Positions 24,748-34,823 of a DNA stretch of 64,000 nucleotides are shown here, one piece after another; position 1 is the first letter of the stretch, and each line of letters opens with the position of its first letter. The notes under the pieces are model-generated. The model was not told the origin of the DNA, made no database searches, and saw only the letters and a program-made list of their open reading frames with translations. The stretch is from assembly GCA_019671135.1 (NCBI GenBank), contig JAHRHY010000010.1, positions 310,001 to 374,000 of the forward strand. The letters are read 5' to 3'. The DNA is from Linnemannia hyalina. Lineage: Eukaryota; Mortierellomycota; Mortierellomycetes; Mortierellales; Mortierellaceae. The position numbers were made by a program, and so were the translations under genes.

Positions 24748-27700
24748 TTATGCCTTCTCCGTGCGAGGTTGGCTCCTGCTTCTCCTTGGCCCAGGCTTGA
24801 CCCTAAACTCTTCACGGCCACCTTCGAGACTGCCGTCCGCCATCTCCTTCGTCGATCTTGACAGCTCCTTCGCAATCGCAGAAGCATCTCGGCCTGTCAG
24901 TTCTCGAACTCGTCGCACAACCACATCCCATTTCCACTGAGGCCCAAGTTCAATCCCGCACGACTCGACCAGTCGGACTAGCCGAATCGCGTGTTGACAT
25001 CTTTCCAAGATATCCTCCTTGGTCTCGGGACGCTGTGGCAAAGACGACGGTAATGAAAACGGGGCACTTGAAGAGCCGCTCTCCACCACCGCTGGTTGCA
25101 AATAGTGATCCAAGAGGCGCCTCAAAAGACTGTTCTTGCCCTTAACATCGGCGCTCAAGACCCTCGAGCTGTCGTCGTCCCTCTCTCTCACTTCACCCTT
25201 GCGAGGTGATGAGATCCAGGCCGAAGTGAGAATGCCCGACAGGTACTGCTTCCTTGCGTCGTCGGATCCTGACATGTCTGGCGAGCGAATTGGACTGTAT
25301 CGAGTCCGCTCCATTTCATCCATGACGGTGGCCAATTCTTGGATCACCAGAGAGACGTGACCATCTCGTGGTCGACGATACTGAAGATCCTTGGAGTTGT
25401 CATCATCTAGTACTTGAAACCCTCCATCGAAAGCACTAGGACGGGAGATCAGCTGATGATCAGGCTGCAAAGGCTTCTCAAGCTCCATGGCACATCGCAA
25501 CAGACCCTTCCATGCTTTGGCATCAGGATAGAGGCCAGACTGGGTTCGCATCGCGCGGAGGGTTTCCAAGCCTGCACGAATGTCTCCCTTTCGGATCGAT
25601 CCTGACAAGAGAAGAACATAGGCACGGCTATCTGGGACCATCCCTGCTTCGACCATGGCTTGGACGACATGCTGAGCCGAGCGAAGATCGTTTTGACGGA
25701 TATGGTACTTGATCAACGTAGTAAGGGTCACGCTGTCCAGCCCCGACTCGAGTGGTGCTCCTCCAAACGACTGCTTGGATGGCGATCCTGGTAAACGGGC
25801 AAGTCGATCTCGGGCCGCAATTTGGCGGCTCTGACGTTGTGAGCGGTCAAGGCGGCGCACAGGAATCTCGGCATCTAGTCCTGAGGACAAGGACTCGGTC
25901 TCGGCAGCAACAGTAACCATACCACTCAGTGTCTCCCGAATCTTGGACGCCGATGCACTCGCCTCAACCAAGCTATCAAGCACCGCGTTGGTGAGATACA
26001 GTCCTGGCTCCATGTTGCGGTTTCTCGCTTCCTGAAGAACTCGATCGACCGACTTGAGATCGCCTCTCTTCGCAAAGGCATTCGCGAGGATGTTGCAAAT
26101 GACCACATCAGGTTCGAGTCCGAGCTGCTTCATCTCGACAAAGAGCTCCGAGATCGACTCAATCTCGCCTCGCTTGGCAAACGCTCCTAGGAGAATTGAG
26201 AAGGTGTGCCCATCCGGCCGAAATAGGCTCCCATCCGACTGACGGGAGGACGAGCTTGACTGCGTAATGAGGCTCTTCAACATCAGGGGCGAGTCCATTC
26301 CTTGACCAGACAACGAGACCCTTCCTGCAGAGTCGCCCGAAACAGCGCTCATAAACACATTCCAGCCCTTGTCGAGATCGGTTCGCAGATTCTCTCCGCT
26401 CTGACGCCCACGGCCATACTGCCTCGACTTGAGCAACTGTCGAACCATGATTTCTCGTCCCAGCTCACGCATGCCTGACTGTTCCCCACTGCCCATGGTC
26501 CTCCTCCCCGGTCTCGAAAGCGGTGCCAAGTCGACCAGCGACTTGAGAAGCGTGTTGTAAAATATCATGTTGTGTGAAATGCCGTGTTCTTTCATGATAT
26601 CGACCACTTGGTGGACTCGGTCAAACTCTGCGTGGCGAGACCAGGCTCCAGCAAGCTCCGTCAGGATGTCGACGTCGACAGACGATGGCTGGTTGGCTGC
26701 ATCGTCCGATATAAGCTGTGCCGTATTAAGGTGCTGCTCGACTATCCAATGCGCCTTGTCTAGATGCTTCGGTTCGTCCGACATGACGAGGGCGTGGACA
26801 AGTTTCCTGACTTCCTCAATCGATGGAGGACGCGCAATCCGTTCGGAGACATTCTTGGCACCGTCCTGCAAGTAGACATGGCTATGGAGCGCGACCGCGA
26901 CGTCATACTCCTGATGTTGAAGAAGCACCCACATCGCCTTGTTGTACGCCTCAGATCCAGGCAACAGCTGACCCTGGCACTGGAGGCTCCTGGCAAGAGG
27001 TCCTGTATGTCCCGATGACTCGGCCACTGCCATGAACCAGTCTGAGAGTTGTCCCGTCCACTTATTCGAAGCGGATCCTGCTGCCGACATGGTGGAGACG
27101 GCGCACATCATGGCCAGATCGGATCGCAAAAATCCATCAGCAAAGCCGCGGACATCCGCAATCGCTGAAAGGCCATATCCTTGTGGTGGTGGTGGGAATG
27201 GGCTCTGTTTCTGTCTCACACCTGCATGCAATCGACCAGCAGCGAGCTTCGTCTGCTTCCAAAGGTCGTTTCCTTTCAGTGAGCGAAATTCGATCTCAAT
27301 CACCTGCGACATGAGACCCAGGTGCCTTGATCGGAGCGCGAAATGGTGAGCAACGTTGTGGAGAAGACTGCGATACGCTCCGAGAGTATCCTGCACAGAT
27401 GCAGTCGACATGGTCTCCTGGATAGCCCGCTGGAGTGCAATAAACGCTTTGACCGATTCTTTGCTTGAAGCGTTGCCGGGCTGAGAGTGGGCTGCACTTG
27501 ACGCTTTGGCTATCATCTCTTCGAGGTGAGCGGTCAACGCATCATGGTATCCTCCGGGGGTTGAGTTCGCCTGGTGAAAATCCTTGGGGCCCTCCCGAAG
27601 GGGCGAATGCGAGGGTTGAATCACAGCCAAGACGTCCGGATGGACAGATCGCACGACATCTTCCATGCAGAGATCCTCGGACAAAACTCCCACCATGGCC

Positions 27701-29571
27701 ATCTCGCGCCATAGCTCCTCCTCAACCGTCCGATTGTTGTGAGGGCTAATAACTGCAGCTCCCTGAATCCCAGCGAGCCAAGACTCTGTTTGGTCAAGGC
27801 GCTTCCAGAAATCCATCTGGTAGTACTGCTTCTTGCTAGCAGAGGCGCCAAGGTCTATGCTGGCCTGACGCAAAACAAGTCTCAAGGTGTCTCCTGCGGC
27901 TGCACGGGTCGATGAGAGACGGCAGGGGATAGTGTCGAGTAGGTCCTGAACCCAAAGCTCGGGCGTTCCTGTGGCCTTATTCGAGAGCCGGAAGAGATCT
28001 AAGATCCAGTCCGGGCGATCAGATTGCTGAAAATGATCCGCCAGCCCCTGCTTGAACTCAAGTTGACTCCATTGACAGAGCCAATCCTGACGATCCAGTC
28101 GCTCCCACAGCCAAATCCACTGCATGGCACCCTTGTGATCTCCCAAAGCAACAAAGACGTCCAGAGCGACCCTCCTTGAGCTGGAAACCGATGTTGGTGC
28201 TACCGTTACATCCTGAAAGATGGTGGTCGTAGAAGGGAACAGGCGCCGACTGGAAATACCCTGCAGGAAGGGATATACTGCGGATGCTAGTGCTTGCTGA
28301 TCTGGAGAAGCCATTTGGGAGGTCGGCGCGGGTGGTGATCCGAGTAACTCGCTCCAGTTCTTGGCGATAATGGCAAGGGTATAGTCCAGTAAGGGATCCT
28401 GGTGCAGCTGAAAGGTCGACTTGAACGAGATTCTAGAGCGCGTCTTAAACTTTCCCACGGGCTCCAAAATAGACGCATTGAGGCGTTGCAGCGTGTCGAC
28501 AATGTCAATGTTCCCGATCTGAGCCTCGTGTGCGCACAGCAGCCGGCAGCAGTACTCGACCAGGCAGAGATCCTGATAGTGCCATCGAGCCACTAGTGTC
28601 GAAGCAGTACTCTGAGGAAACGTCGAGAGACCGCGGATATAGTCGTGCTCCTTGGCCTTTTCGACAACAACGAGTGCCTGCATGTAGTTTTGCTTCTGAA
28701 ACAAGTCGCGGGCGTGGGAGATCTGCGAAAGCATCCAGTCTTTGACGATGAGCGGTGTGGGCGGTTGTAATGGAGAGCGTTGGATTGAGTCGAGTGGGAG
28801 AAACTCTTCTGGTATCCGGAGATCTGGTATGTCCTCAAGAGTCTTTGCGCTGTGTTGCTGGAAGATGGAGCGGCTGGGTATAGTAGCGATGGCGTTCCTA
28901 ATATAGCGCGTCGATCCGAATCCAGAGTGTGATGATGAATGAAGAGTCCTGGACCCTGTTGATGCCGACGATGAAGAGGAGTGTTGAGATGTTGGTGCGG
29001 CTTGACCATTGGAGGAGAGTGAGTTGAGGCAGGTTGGCTCGGCTCGCGATGTTGAGTAGAAACGTCTGGGCGCAGAGTGGTTCCCACTTCTCCTCCATGA
29101 TCCCGAGTAAAAGTGGACAGCTGTCGGATCGCTGGTGGTTGCGTAGATGCCTGGCTGGTTTGAACAGTATGTGGCCGATGTCGACGTTGAGGTAGATTGT
29201 ATCCGGCCTTGGTTAGATTGTTGAGGACAGTGGTGTCGAGTGGTGTTCCGTGACTCGAGAATAAAGCGGAAGACAGGGTAGAGATCCGAAATTGTTGTGG
29301 GCGATTGGTGAGAGTGCGAGGAGAGTGATGAAGAAGAAGAGGTGGATCCATGTGTATCCGAATGGCGTTGGTTCGAAGTGCGCGTAGATCCTGATCGCCT
29401 TGATCGCCCTGTCAAAGGCTCAACAGTCGGATGGATCGCTGGTCTCGCTTTTGCTATTGTTGCTGTGGTGGTTGATATTGAGAGACATTGCGACTGTGAG
29501 GTAGATCCTTGTCTTCGGATCGGCGGTTTGCGTTTGCTGGCCGGGTGGAGAACCCGACTGAGAAAAGGCAT
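24748..29571 (-). CDS. Pentatricopeptide repeat (PPR) protein, probably mitochondrial
   Basis: An intronless gene of 1,607 residues from the first in-frame ATG (29569-29571). PPR proteins bind organellar RNA through helix-turn-helix pairs and act in processing, stability or translation. The N-terminus (MPFLSRVLHPASKRKPPIRR) is rich in R, K and S and lacks acids, as expected of a mitochondrial presequence. At least five to six PPR motifs are visible in the C-terminal half, for example HTFSILLGAFAKRGEIESIS, then VVICNILANAFAKRGDLKSV, TLTTLIKYHIRQNDLRSAQ and AYVLLLSGSIRKGDIRAGLE, several ending in the typical PD. The middle section is helical without a recognised domain. It ends GPRRSRSQPRTEKA. 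Its length is large for a fungal PPR protein. The in-frame TTG at 29580 would add three residues and is less likely as a start. I cannot name the ortholog. Confidence 0.88.
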   Translation of the reverse strand: MPFLSRVLHPASKRKPPIRRQGSTSQSQCLSISTTTATIAKARPAIHPTVEPLTGRSRRSGSTRTSNQRHSDTHGSTSSSSSLSSHSHQSPTTISDLYPVFRFILESRNTTRHHCPQQSNQGRIQSTSTSTSATYCSNQPGIYATTSDPTAVHFYSGSWRRSGNHSAPRRFYSTSRAEPTCLNSLSSNGQAAPTSQHSSSSSASTGSRTLHSSSHSGFGSTRYIRNAIATIPSRSIFQQHSAKTLEDIPDLRIPEEFLPLDSIQRSPLQPPTPLIVKDWMLSQISHARDLFQKQNYMQALVVVEKAKEHDYIRGLSTFPQSTASTLVARWHYQDLCLVEYCCRLLCAHEAQIGNIDIVDTLQRLNASILEPVGKFKTRSRISFKSTFQLHQDPLLDYTLAIIAKNWSELLGSPPAPTSQMASPDQQALASAVYPFLQGISSRRLFPSTTTIFQDVTVAPTSVSSSRRVALDVFVALGDHKGAMQWIWLWERLDRQDWLCQWSQLEFKQGLADHFQQSDRPDWILDLFRLSNKATGTPELWVQDLLDTIPCRLSSTRAAAGDTLRLVLRQASIDLGASASKKQYYQMDFWKRLDQTESWLAGIQGAAVISPHNNRTVEEELWREMAMVGVLSEDLCMEDVVRSVHPDVLAVIQPSHSPLREGPKDFHQANSTPGGYHDALTAHLEEMIAKASSAAHSQPGNASSKESVKAFIALQRAIQETMSTASVQDTLGAYRSLLHNVAHHFALRSRHLGLMSQVIEIEFRSLKGNDLWKQTKLAAGRLHAGVRQKQSPFPPPPQGYGLSAIADVRGFADGFLRSDLAMMCAVSTMSAAGSASNKWTGQLSDWFMAVAESSGHTGPLARSLQCQGQLLPGSEAYNKAMWVLLQHQEYDVAVALHSHVYLQDGAKNVSERIARPPSIEEVRKLVHALVMSDEPKHLDKAHWIVEQHLNTAQLISDDAANQPSSVDVDILTELAGAWSRHAEFDRVHQVVDIMKEHGISHNMIFYNTLLKSLVDLAPLSRPGRRTMGSGEQSGMRELGREIMVRQLLKSRQYGRGRQSGENLRTDLDKGWNVFMSAVSGDSAGRVSLSGQGMDSPLMLKSLITQSSSSSRQSDGSLFRPDGHTFSILLGAFAKRGEIESISELFVEMKQLGLEPDVVICNILANAFAKRGDLKSVDRVLQEARNRNMEPGLYLTNAVLDSLVEASASASKIRETLSGMVTVAAETESLSSGLDAEIPVRRLDRSQRQSRQIAARDRLARLPGSPSKQSFGGAPLESGLDSVTLTTLIKYHIRQNDLRSAQHVVQAMVEAGMVPDSRAYVLLLSGSIRKGDIRAGLETLRAMRTQSGLYPDAKAWKGLLRCAMELEKPLQPDHQLISRPSAFDGGFQVLDDDNSKDLQYRRPRDGHVSLVIQELATVMDEMERTRYSPIRSPDMSGSDDARKQYLSGILTSAWISSPRKGEVRERDDDSSRVLSADVKGKNSLLRRLLDHYLQPAVVESGSSSAPFSLPSSLPQRPETKEDILERCQHAIRLVRLVESCGIELGPQWKWDVVVRRVRELTGRDASAIAKELSRSTKEMADGSLEGGREEFRVKPGPRRSRSQPRTEKA

Positions 29572-30522
29572 CCAGAACAAACGGGTGGAGCTGTCGTCCC
29601 AATGATCGTCGGTTTAATTATGAGTTATGGAAGACTCCAGTAGGCCTATTAGTTTCGAGGCGACCGGAAAAAAGGTTAGGATCACTGGAAAAATACACGA
29701 TCCGGAGAATTAGGAGCTCCTCTGCAATACATCTAGTGTGGCGCGCGTTGTAAATACCTCTTGATGATCCAGGCTTGATTTTGTTATGATAACGACGTGG
29801 ACACTACTAGTGGTATGCTCAAAGTTCCATCGCTCATTCAAGAACTAGGACTATGGTCTTGTTGTTGTTATCTGTCAGGCGAGAGAGCGGTGAACCTGAT
29901 GTATTACACGAATGGAAAGGAGAAGAGGAAAAAGTGTCGACAAAGGAGACAAGGAGATGAATGGGAGGTTGGATGTACTCGCGACGTGGTGTGGTGGTAT
30001 GTTTCCTTTAGTGCGTTTGGATGATGCCGAGAGGTTGAGGCGTACCGGTGTTATTGTTGAAGGAATGTGTGCGGGTGGAGAGGATGATGAGGCGCCCGAA
30101 CTACCGGAAAGAAGGCTGGTCGCTGGAAGGAAGAGAGGAAAAATGAGTGTGGGATGTTCGTCGGTTCCTGGAGCAAAGACCTCGCTCAATCTCCGAAGCT
30201 ACTTGTTCTGGCCACCAAAGAGGGCAATAGTGGCTTGGCATATTTTGATCTACTAATATTTTGCTTCATTACCCCTTAACATCCTCATCAACGACTCGTA
30301 CATCCCCTGAACCCATAACGACAAAACCTCCGAAGCCATCGAGAGAGCGTTTGGTCAGACAACAGAGATCAGCATAAAATATCCAAGATACGTATATGTA
30401 AGAGGAGGAGAAGGAGCGCAACAATTATTATTATTATGATTAGGGTGTGATTAATACTATTGTAATACTCTAAAAGTAACGAAGGGATGCTGTACAGGTG
30501 TGGGTGGAGGAGGGCAGAGGAC
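29572..30522. other. Intergenic region upstream of the PPR gene
   Basis: About 0.95 kb between two minus-strand genes. It holds the PPR promoter side and the 3' flank of the Q-rich gene, including a TTATTATTATTATG stretch near 30426. Short ORFs on both strands show no family signature. No gene was seen. Confidence 0.45.
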
Positions 30523-31959
30523 CTAAAAGTCCAACAGAGGCTTGGGCCGGCGAGGCGACCGTGAAGAATGAGCACGCGAACCAGAGGGGGCAGCATTGTG
30601 GGTGGTGTAGTTGTTGCTGCCATTGGTAAGCAAGCCAGGGCCAATCACATCTGCGCCCGTGTGAATGTTGCCCAAGTCGATCAAGGGCTTCACGCGACCA
30701 CGACTCTGACTCTGACTCTGACTCTGACTCTGTCCGGGACCAGGGCGTCTAGAACCAGCTGATGGCTGTTGACGCTGGCTGCTGGAAGAACTGCTCATCA
30801 TATGGTTCGAGTACGATGGCTGCTTGGTCGAACGGGCTCGGTCGAGCAGCAATCCAGGCTGGATCATGGCATCGGCATGGGCGAACTGGAGGAGAGGTCC
30901 CTGTGGCACGGGTGGAGCAAAGTCTGGTGATCGAGGGGAGCTTGGGGAGATGGGTCTACCATAGGCGACTCGATCTTCTCCTGGGCCACGGCTTCTTGAC
31001 CTTGAGCGGGGACTGCTGCTACTGCTGCTCGTGCCAGAGTTGTTGCTACCACCGTTGGTTGGACGAAGCAATCCGGTACCTGCGCTCTTGGATCGACTGA
31101 GCTGAGCTGCTCGGACTTCACCCTGCTCGATCAAAGTACCGGGACCGCCAAACTTGGGAGAGAAATGGGACTGCATCGATTGCTGCTGTTGTTGCTGCTG
31201 CTGGTATGCGTAAGGCGATGTTGCTGAGGAAATCGAGGTAGCTGAACTGGTAGAAGAAAGACCACGACCATGACCACCTTGCTGATAATGTGACGTGAGA
31301 AGACCAGGAGAGAGGAGGGAGAGCGACGAGTCACCGGTGTTGTTGATGTTTCTTGAACCGAGGACACCTGCCTGTTCGCGCATCTTGAGCTGCATCTTCA
31401 TGTTTTCGATTTCTTGCTTCTCGGCCTCGACACGCTGTTGGAGGAGACTTCCGGTCATGAAGGGAGTCTTGAGGTTGTAGCCTCCACCGTTACTTGCGTG
31501 CAACATGTTTTGTGAGTTGGATGTGTTGGATGGATCTTCTGGTTGTTGTGGGGTTGTTGGAGTGGTGGTTGTAGTGGTGGTCTGTGCGTTATTGTTATCG
31601 TCGGTTGTTGTTGAAGGAAGAAGAAAGGACGAGGAAGAGAGCGATTGAGTCAGAGATATAAGAGACTGTTGAGGTCCAAGGAGCTGGAAAGTGTCTTTGA
31701 GTAAGGGTGAAGAAGAGGGTGTGTCGTTTTGGTATTGTTGTTGTTGTTGCTGTTGTTGTTGCTGTTGTTGTTGCTGTTGTTGCTGTTGTTGTTGTTGTTG
31801 TTGTTGTTGTTGAGAGTGCAAATCCTGCTGCTGTGGTTGTGGGGCGGCGTTTGAGTGAGAGGAAGAGGCAGCGGGGAGTAGTGGGTCAAGAGAAGAAGAA
31901 GGAAGTAGAGAGACTCCTTGTGCAGATTTGGAATCAGGTGTCGTTGCTCCGTCAATGAG
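30523..31959 (-). CDS. Q/S-rich protein of unknown function, 3' terminal coding exon (5' end unresolved)
   Basis: This exon encodes 478 residues. It starts in phase 0 after a CAG acceptor (31960-31962, preceded by a pyrimidine tract) with LIDGATTPDSKSAQGVSLLP. It runs through a long poly-Q (about 31739-31812) and ends RRPKPLLDF. No in-frame ATG lies between the upstream stop (32014-32016) and the exon, so at least one 5' exon must exist. One frame-compatible possibility is an ATG directly abutting a GTACGG donor at 33106-33108; I could not confirm it. No known domain is seen. A short helical stretch (VEAEKQEIENMKMQLKMREQ) may be a coiled coil. The C-terminal half is rich in SR and SP and contains short repeated leucine-acid motifs: PGLLLDRAR, KPLIDLG and KPLLDF. 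These could be docking peptides. Expression as a real gene is likely, and its role is unknown. Confidence 0.65.
   Translation of the reverse strand, partial: LIDGATTPDSKSAQGVSLLPSSSLDPLLPAASSSHSNAAPQPQQQDLHSQQQQQQQQQQQQQQQQQQQQQQQQQQYQNDTPSSSPLLKDTFQLLGPQQSLISLTQSLSSSSFLLPSTTTDDNNNAQTTTTTTTPTTPQQPEDPSNTSNSQNMLHASNGGGYNLKTPFMTGSLLQQRVEAEKQEIENMKMQLKMREQAGVLGSRNINNTGDSSLSLLSPGLLTSHYQQGGHGRGLSSTSSATSISSATSPYAYQQQQQQQQSMQSHFSPKFGGPGTLIEQGEVRAAQLSRSKSAGTGLLRPTNGGSNNSGTSSSSSSPRSRSRSRGPGEDRVAYGRPISPSSPRSPDFAPPVPQGPLLQFAHADAMIQPGLLLDRARSTKQPSYSNHMMSSSSSSQRQQPSAGSRRPGPGQSQSQSQSQSRGRVKPLIDLGNIHTGADVIGPGLLTNGSNNYTTHNAAPSGSRAHSSRSPRRPKPLLDF
30702..30732. repeat. (GACTCT)n hexamer repeat within coding sequence
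   Basis: About five copies of the hexamer, encoding alternating Q and S residues just before RGRVKPLIDLG in the Q/S-rich protein. Confidence 0.9.
31739..31812. repeat. Poly-Q trinucleotide repeat (TTG/CTG on + strand)
   Basis: About 25 CAA/CAG codons on the minus strand near the N-terminal end of the exon. The mixed codons make slippage less likely than in a pure tract. Confidence 0.9.
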
Positions 31960-33261
31960 CTGAATGAGAGGAAGAAAAAGAGGGGAGAGAAAATGAATGT
32001 CAGAACGAAGGCTTCAGGTCAAGTGGGAGAGAGTAGCAGAAGAAAGAGTGGTCAAAGAAAAGAAAGAAGGGGTTCGAGGAAAACCAATAGGAAGTAAGAA
32101 ATAAGAAGAAGGTTGAGTGGAAATAATGCGCCGATAATGAAGTAAGAAGAGGAATGAAGAAGAGCACGGACAAGTAACGAGAGCAAACAAGGAGGATGAT
32201 TGAGCACGACAAAGGTAAGGATGTCTTTGTGTGTTTGAAGAGAAAGAGAAAGAGAGCAGCGGAGAGGAGGCAATGAGGAAAGAAGAAAGAAGAAGGTCGA
32301 GAGTGTGCTTTTAAGAGAAAATGGAGCTGCAAAAAAAACCACCAAGGGTCAAGAGTAGACATTGAAAAGATTAGAGAGCATCTTGCAGCGAACGGTGGCT
32401 ACTCTCCTTCTTTGTTCCCCACCAAAGAGACACGCACACATACACCGTCGAAGAGGATCGAGAACCGGAAACAAAAGACACACACACAGGAGAAAAGTGG
32501 GAGAGAAGGGAAAGGGAAATGAGCAATAACACCACACAACCAACCAACTAAACAAACCAAACCAGAGCAACCATCCAAACAAGTATCCTTGGTGTGAAAT
32601 GGGTGTTGCATTGCATGGCCAACACACGCTCCACTAAGACACACAACATCAGTCGACTGAATGACCAGAAGAAGGTTGAACCCCGAAAGCACACAAAAGG
32701 GGGGGTTCACGGAGGAGGAGGAAGAAGAAATGGAAAGACAAGGAGAGTAGATGGGGATCTGAACCCCATTGTGTCCTGCAGAGTACAGTGTGTGTGGTTT
32801 CCCTTGTCGTTTGCTTTGTGTTTCTGAAGACTGTCTGAGAAGTAAAGGAGAGGAAGAGGCATATTGCTGAAGGGATAGGGAAAAGGCAAGGGTCACCACC
32901 ACCTCCTTCACTCAATTGACAAAGACAACAAGAAAAGAAAGACAGACCGGTGATAAAAAAAAGGGAGGCTGTGGTGGTTGATGTGGCTAAACCCAACCGC
33001 ATCTGGTCTGTCAACAGCCAAAAAACAAAAAAGCCAGGACCCAATCCTGTCCAAATCCACTGTTTTTGAAGTAGTTCTTGCCGCGTTCGAGTAAGAGTGC
33101 CGTACCATCCCTTGCTTTCGCGTGTAACGCGTTGTGTCCGTGTCCGTGTGTGCACGTTATGAACGTGGTTGTAATTTGGATGTCTTCTTTCTTGTAATAA
33201 GAAAAAGGGCGAGAAAAGTGGATACCAGGATGACGATGGGAGATGCAGCCAAGATGGATGC

Positions 33262-33290
33262 GATGTGATGTGATGTGATGTGATGTGATG
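33262..33290. repeat. (TGATG)n pentanucleotide repeat
   Basis: About six tandem GATGT/TGATG units read directly. Confidence 0.9.
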
Positions 33291-33829
33291 GAAAAAGGAA
33301 GAAGGGAAGGATGGAAAACAAGGGAGGAAGGATCGATTTGCTCTAGGTTGCAATGGGCTGGTAGCTGAAGCCATTTGGTCCTATTACCACATATCGCATA
33401 CAAGAATGCAAGGTTGGCCAAATAATAAAAACAAGGAGCTCCTTCCCCTTCCCACTCTTCCCGCATCTCCTATCCTGTCGAAACCATCCATGACAGCAAC
33501 GGACATTATCAATGGCTGTGGAGAAAAAAGAAGGGATGAAAGAATGACCAAAGTATGAAGTGATGTCTGAAAGAACAAGGAACTGCCTGGGTACTCCACC
33601 TTGTCTTGGCTCCCTCACAACACAACCAAACCAACTGAACGGAAAAAGACCGAACTAATCAACTCGAAATCGAGATGGGCGCTTTTTGAAAGTGATCAAT
33701 TCCAGCCAAACGCATCTTTTCCACCCTTCTTTCTATCATCCCATTTTTTGGGTGGTCCTCCACTGTCCTTAATTTACAGTGTCGCGTGTGCATCGTCCGT
33801 GTCTGTCAGCATTTGTCGTTGTCGTTGCT

Positions 33830-33858
33830 TTTGTTTGTTTGTTTGTTTGTTTGTTTGT
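33830..33858. repeat. (TTTG)n tetranucleotide repeat
   Basis: About seven tandem TTTG/TTGT units read directly. Confidence 0.9.
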
Positions 33859-34823
33859 GTCCGTTTGATGCTTAGTTGATATTGGTCCTGATGGGTCACG
33901 AGAATGTTGCGTTTGTGGAACAAAATATGTGTTTGGAATGGGTGGAGGAAGGAGGCGTGTGCGTATGCGTGTGCGTGTGCGTGTGTGAATCAAAAAGGTG
34001 CGCGAAAAAAAAGAAAAAAAAAAAAAGAAAAGGAGGTGCCACCGAGGAGATGGAATGTCCTCCTGGGCTGTCGCGCAAAAGTCGCCATTATGCAGCTGCG
34101 AGAGTCTGTGCGTATCTCCTCAACATCTTGGTTTTTTGGTGTTAACCCGCTAGATCGTCCTCCTCTTTTATCCGTTCCCCCTCTCTTTCTGACTATCCCT
34201 CCTGGATGTGTCCTTTTCTGTCTCCCCAATTATTTTCTGGTTCTGTCCTCCTTCCTCTCCTCCTTGTCCTGTCCTTGTCCCTTGTCCTTCTCTCTCCCAT
34301 TCGCTATCGCCTAGACTCGATCTTGCCTCGTAATCCTGGCATGCTGCATCCGCTTGTAAGAGCAAAAGAAAATACAGGAATGTCCTTCCCTTTGAAAAAG
34401 AAAAAGACGCCTCCTTTCTCTCTTTCTCCTTATCTGTGTCTTACAATCTTGAAAGTATGTTCCTTATATGCCTGCTTTGCCTGACTGAATTGTCTTCAAG
34501 GGCGTGGTCCAAAAGCACATTACATTGTCCATTGCGCTCGTCGTGTGGAGGGAGGTGGGCTATACTCGTTGTTATTGATGTCTTGCAGACAAAAACACTC
34601 AAAAAGAAGAAAAGAAGAAAAGAAGGAATGCAAAAAAGAAAGGATATCGGCGAGTGATAGCACGAGGAATCACCAAGAAGACAAAAAGGAAAAGAAAAAA
34701 AACGCCGCGAAGGCAAGATGCAGGGGAGAAAGAACGCTCAAGAAACAAAGCAAAGACAAAGAGAGTGGAGAGAAAGGTGGTATGGGAATGTGGAAAGGAA
34801 ATAAATAAAAAGAAAAGGAGAAA

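Larger units (their letters stand above)
31960..34823. other. Region upstream of the Q/S-rich exon; possible unresolved first exon or long intron
   Basis: About 2.9 kb without a supported coding exon, although the start of the Q/S-rich gene must lie here. It is GA-rich on the plus strand for much of its length. It contains pentamer, (TTTG)n and TG-rich simple repeats. ORFs are short and low-complexity. Confidence 0.45.

Noticed and set aside
28593..29351. A 252-codon minus-strand ORF overlapping the PPR gene in another frame
   Set aside because: It is an out-of-frame translation of the PPR N-terminal region, rich in H, S and P.
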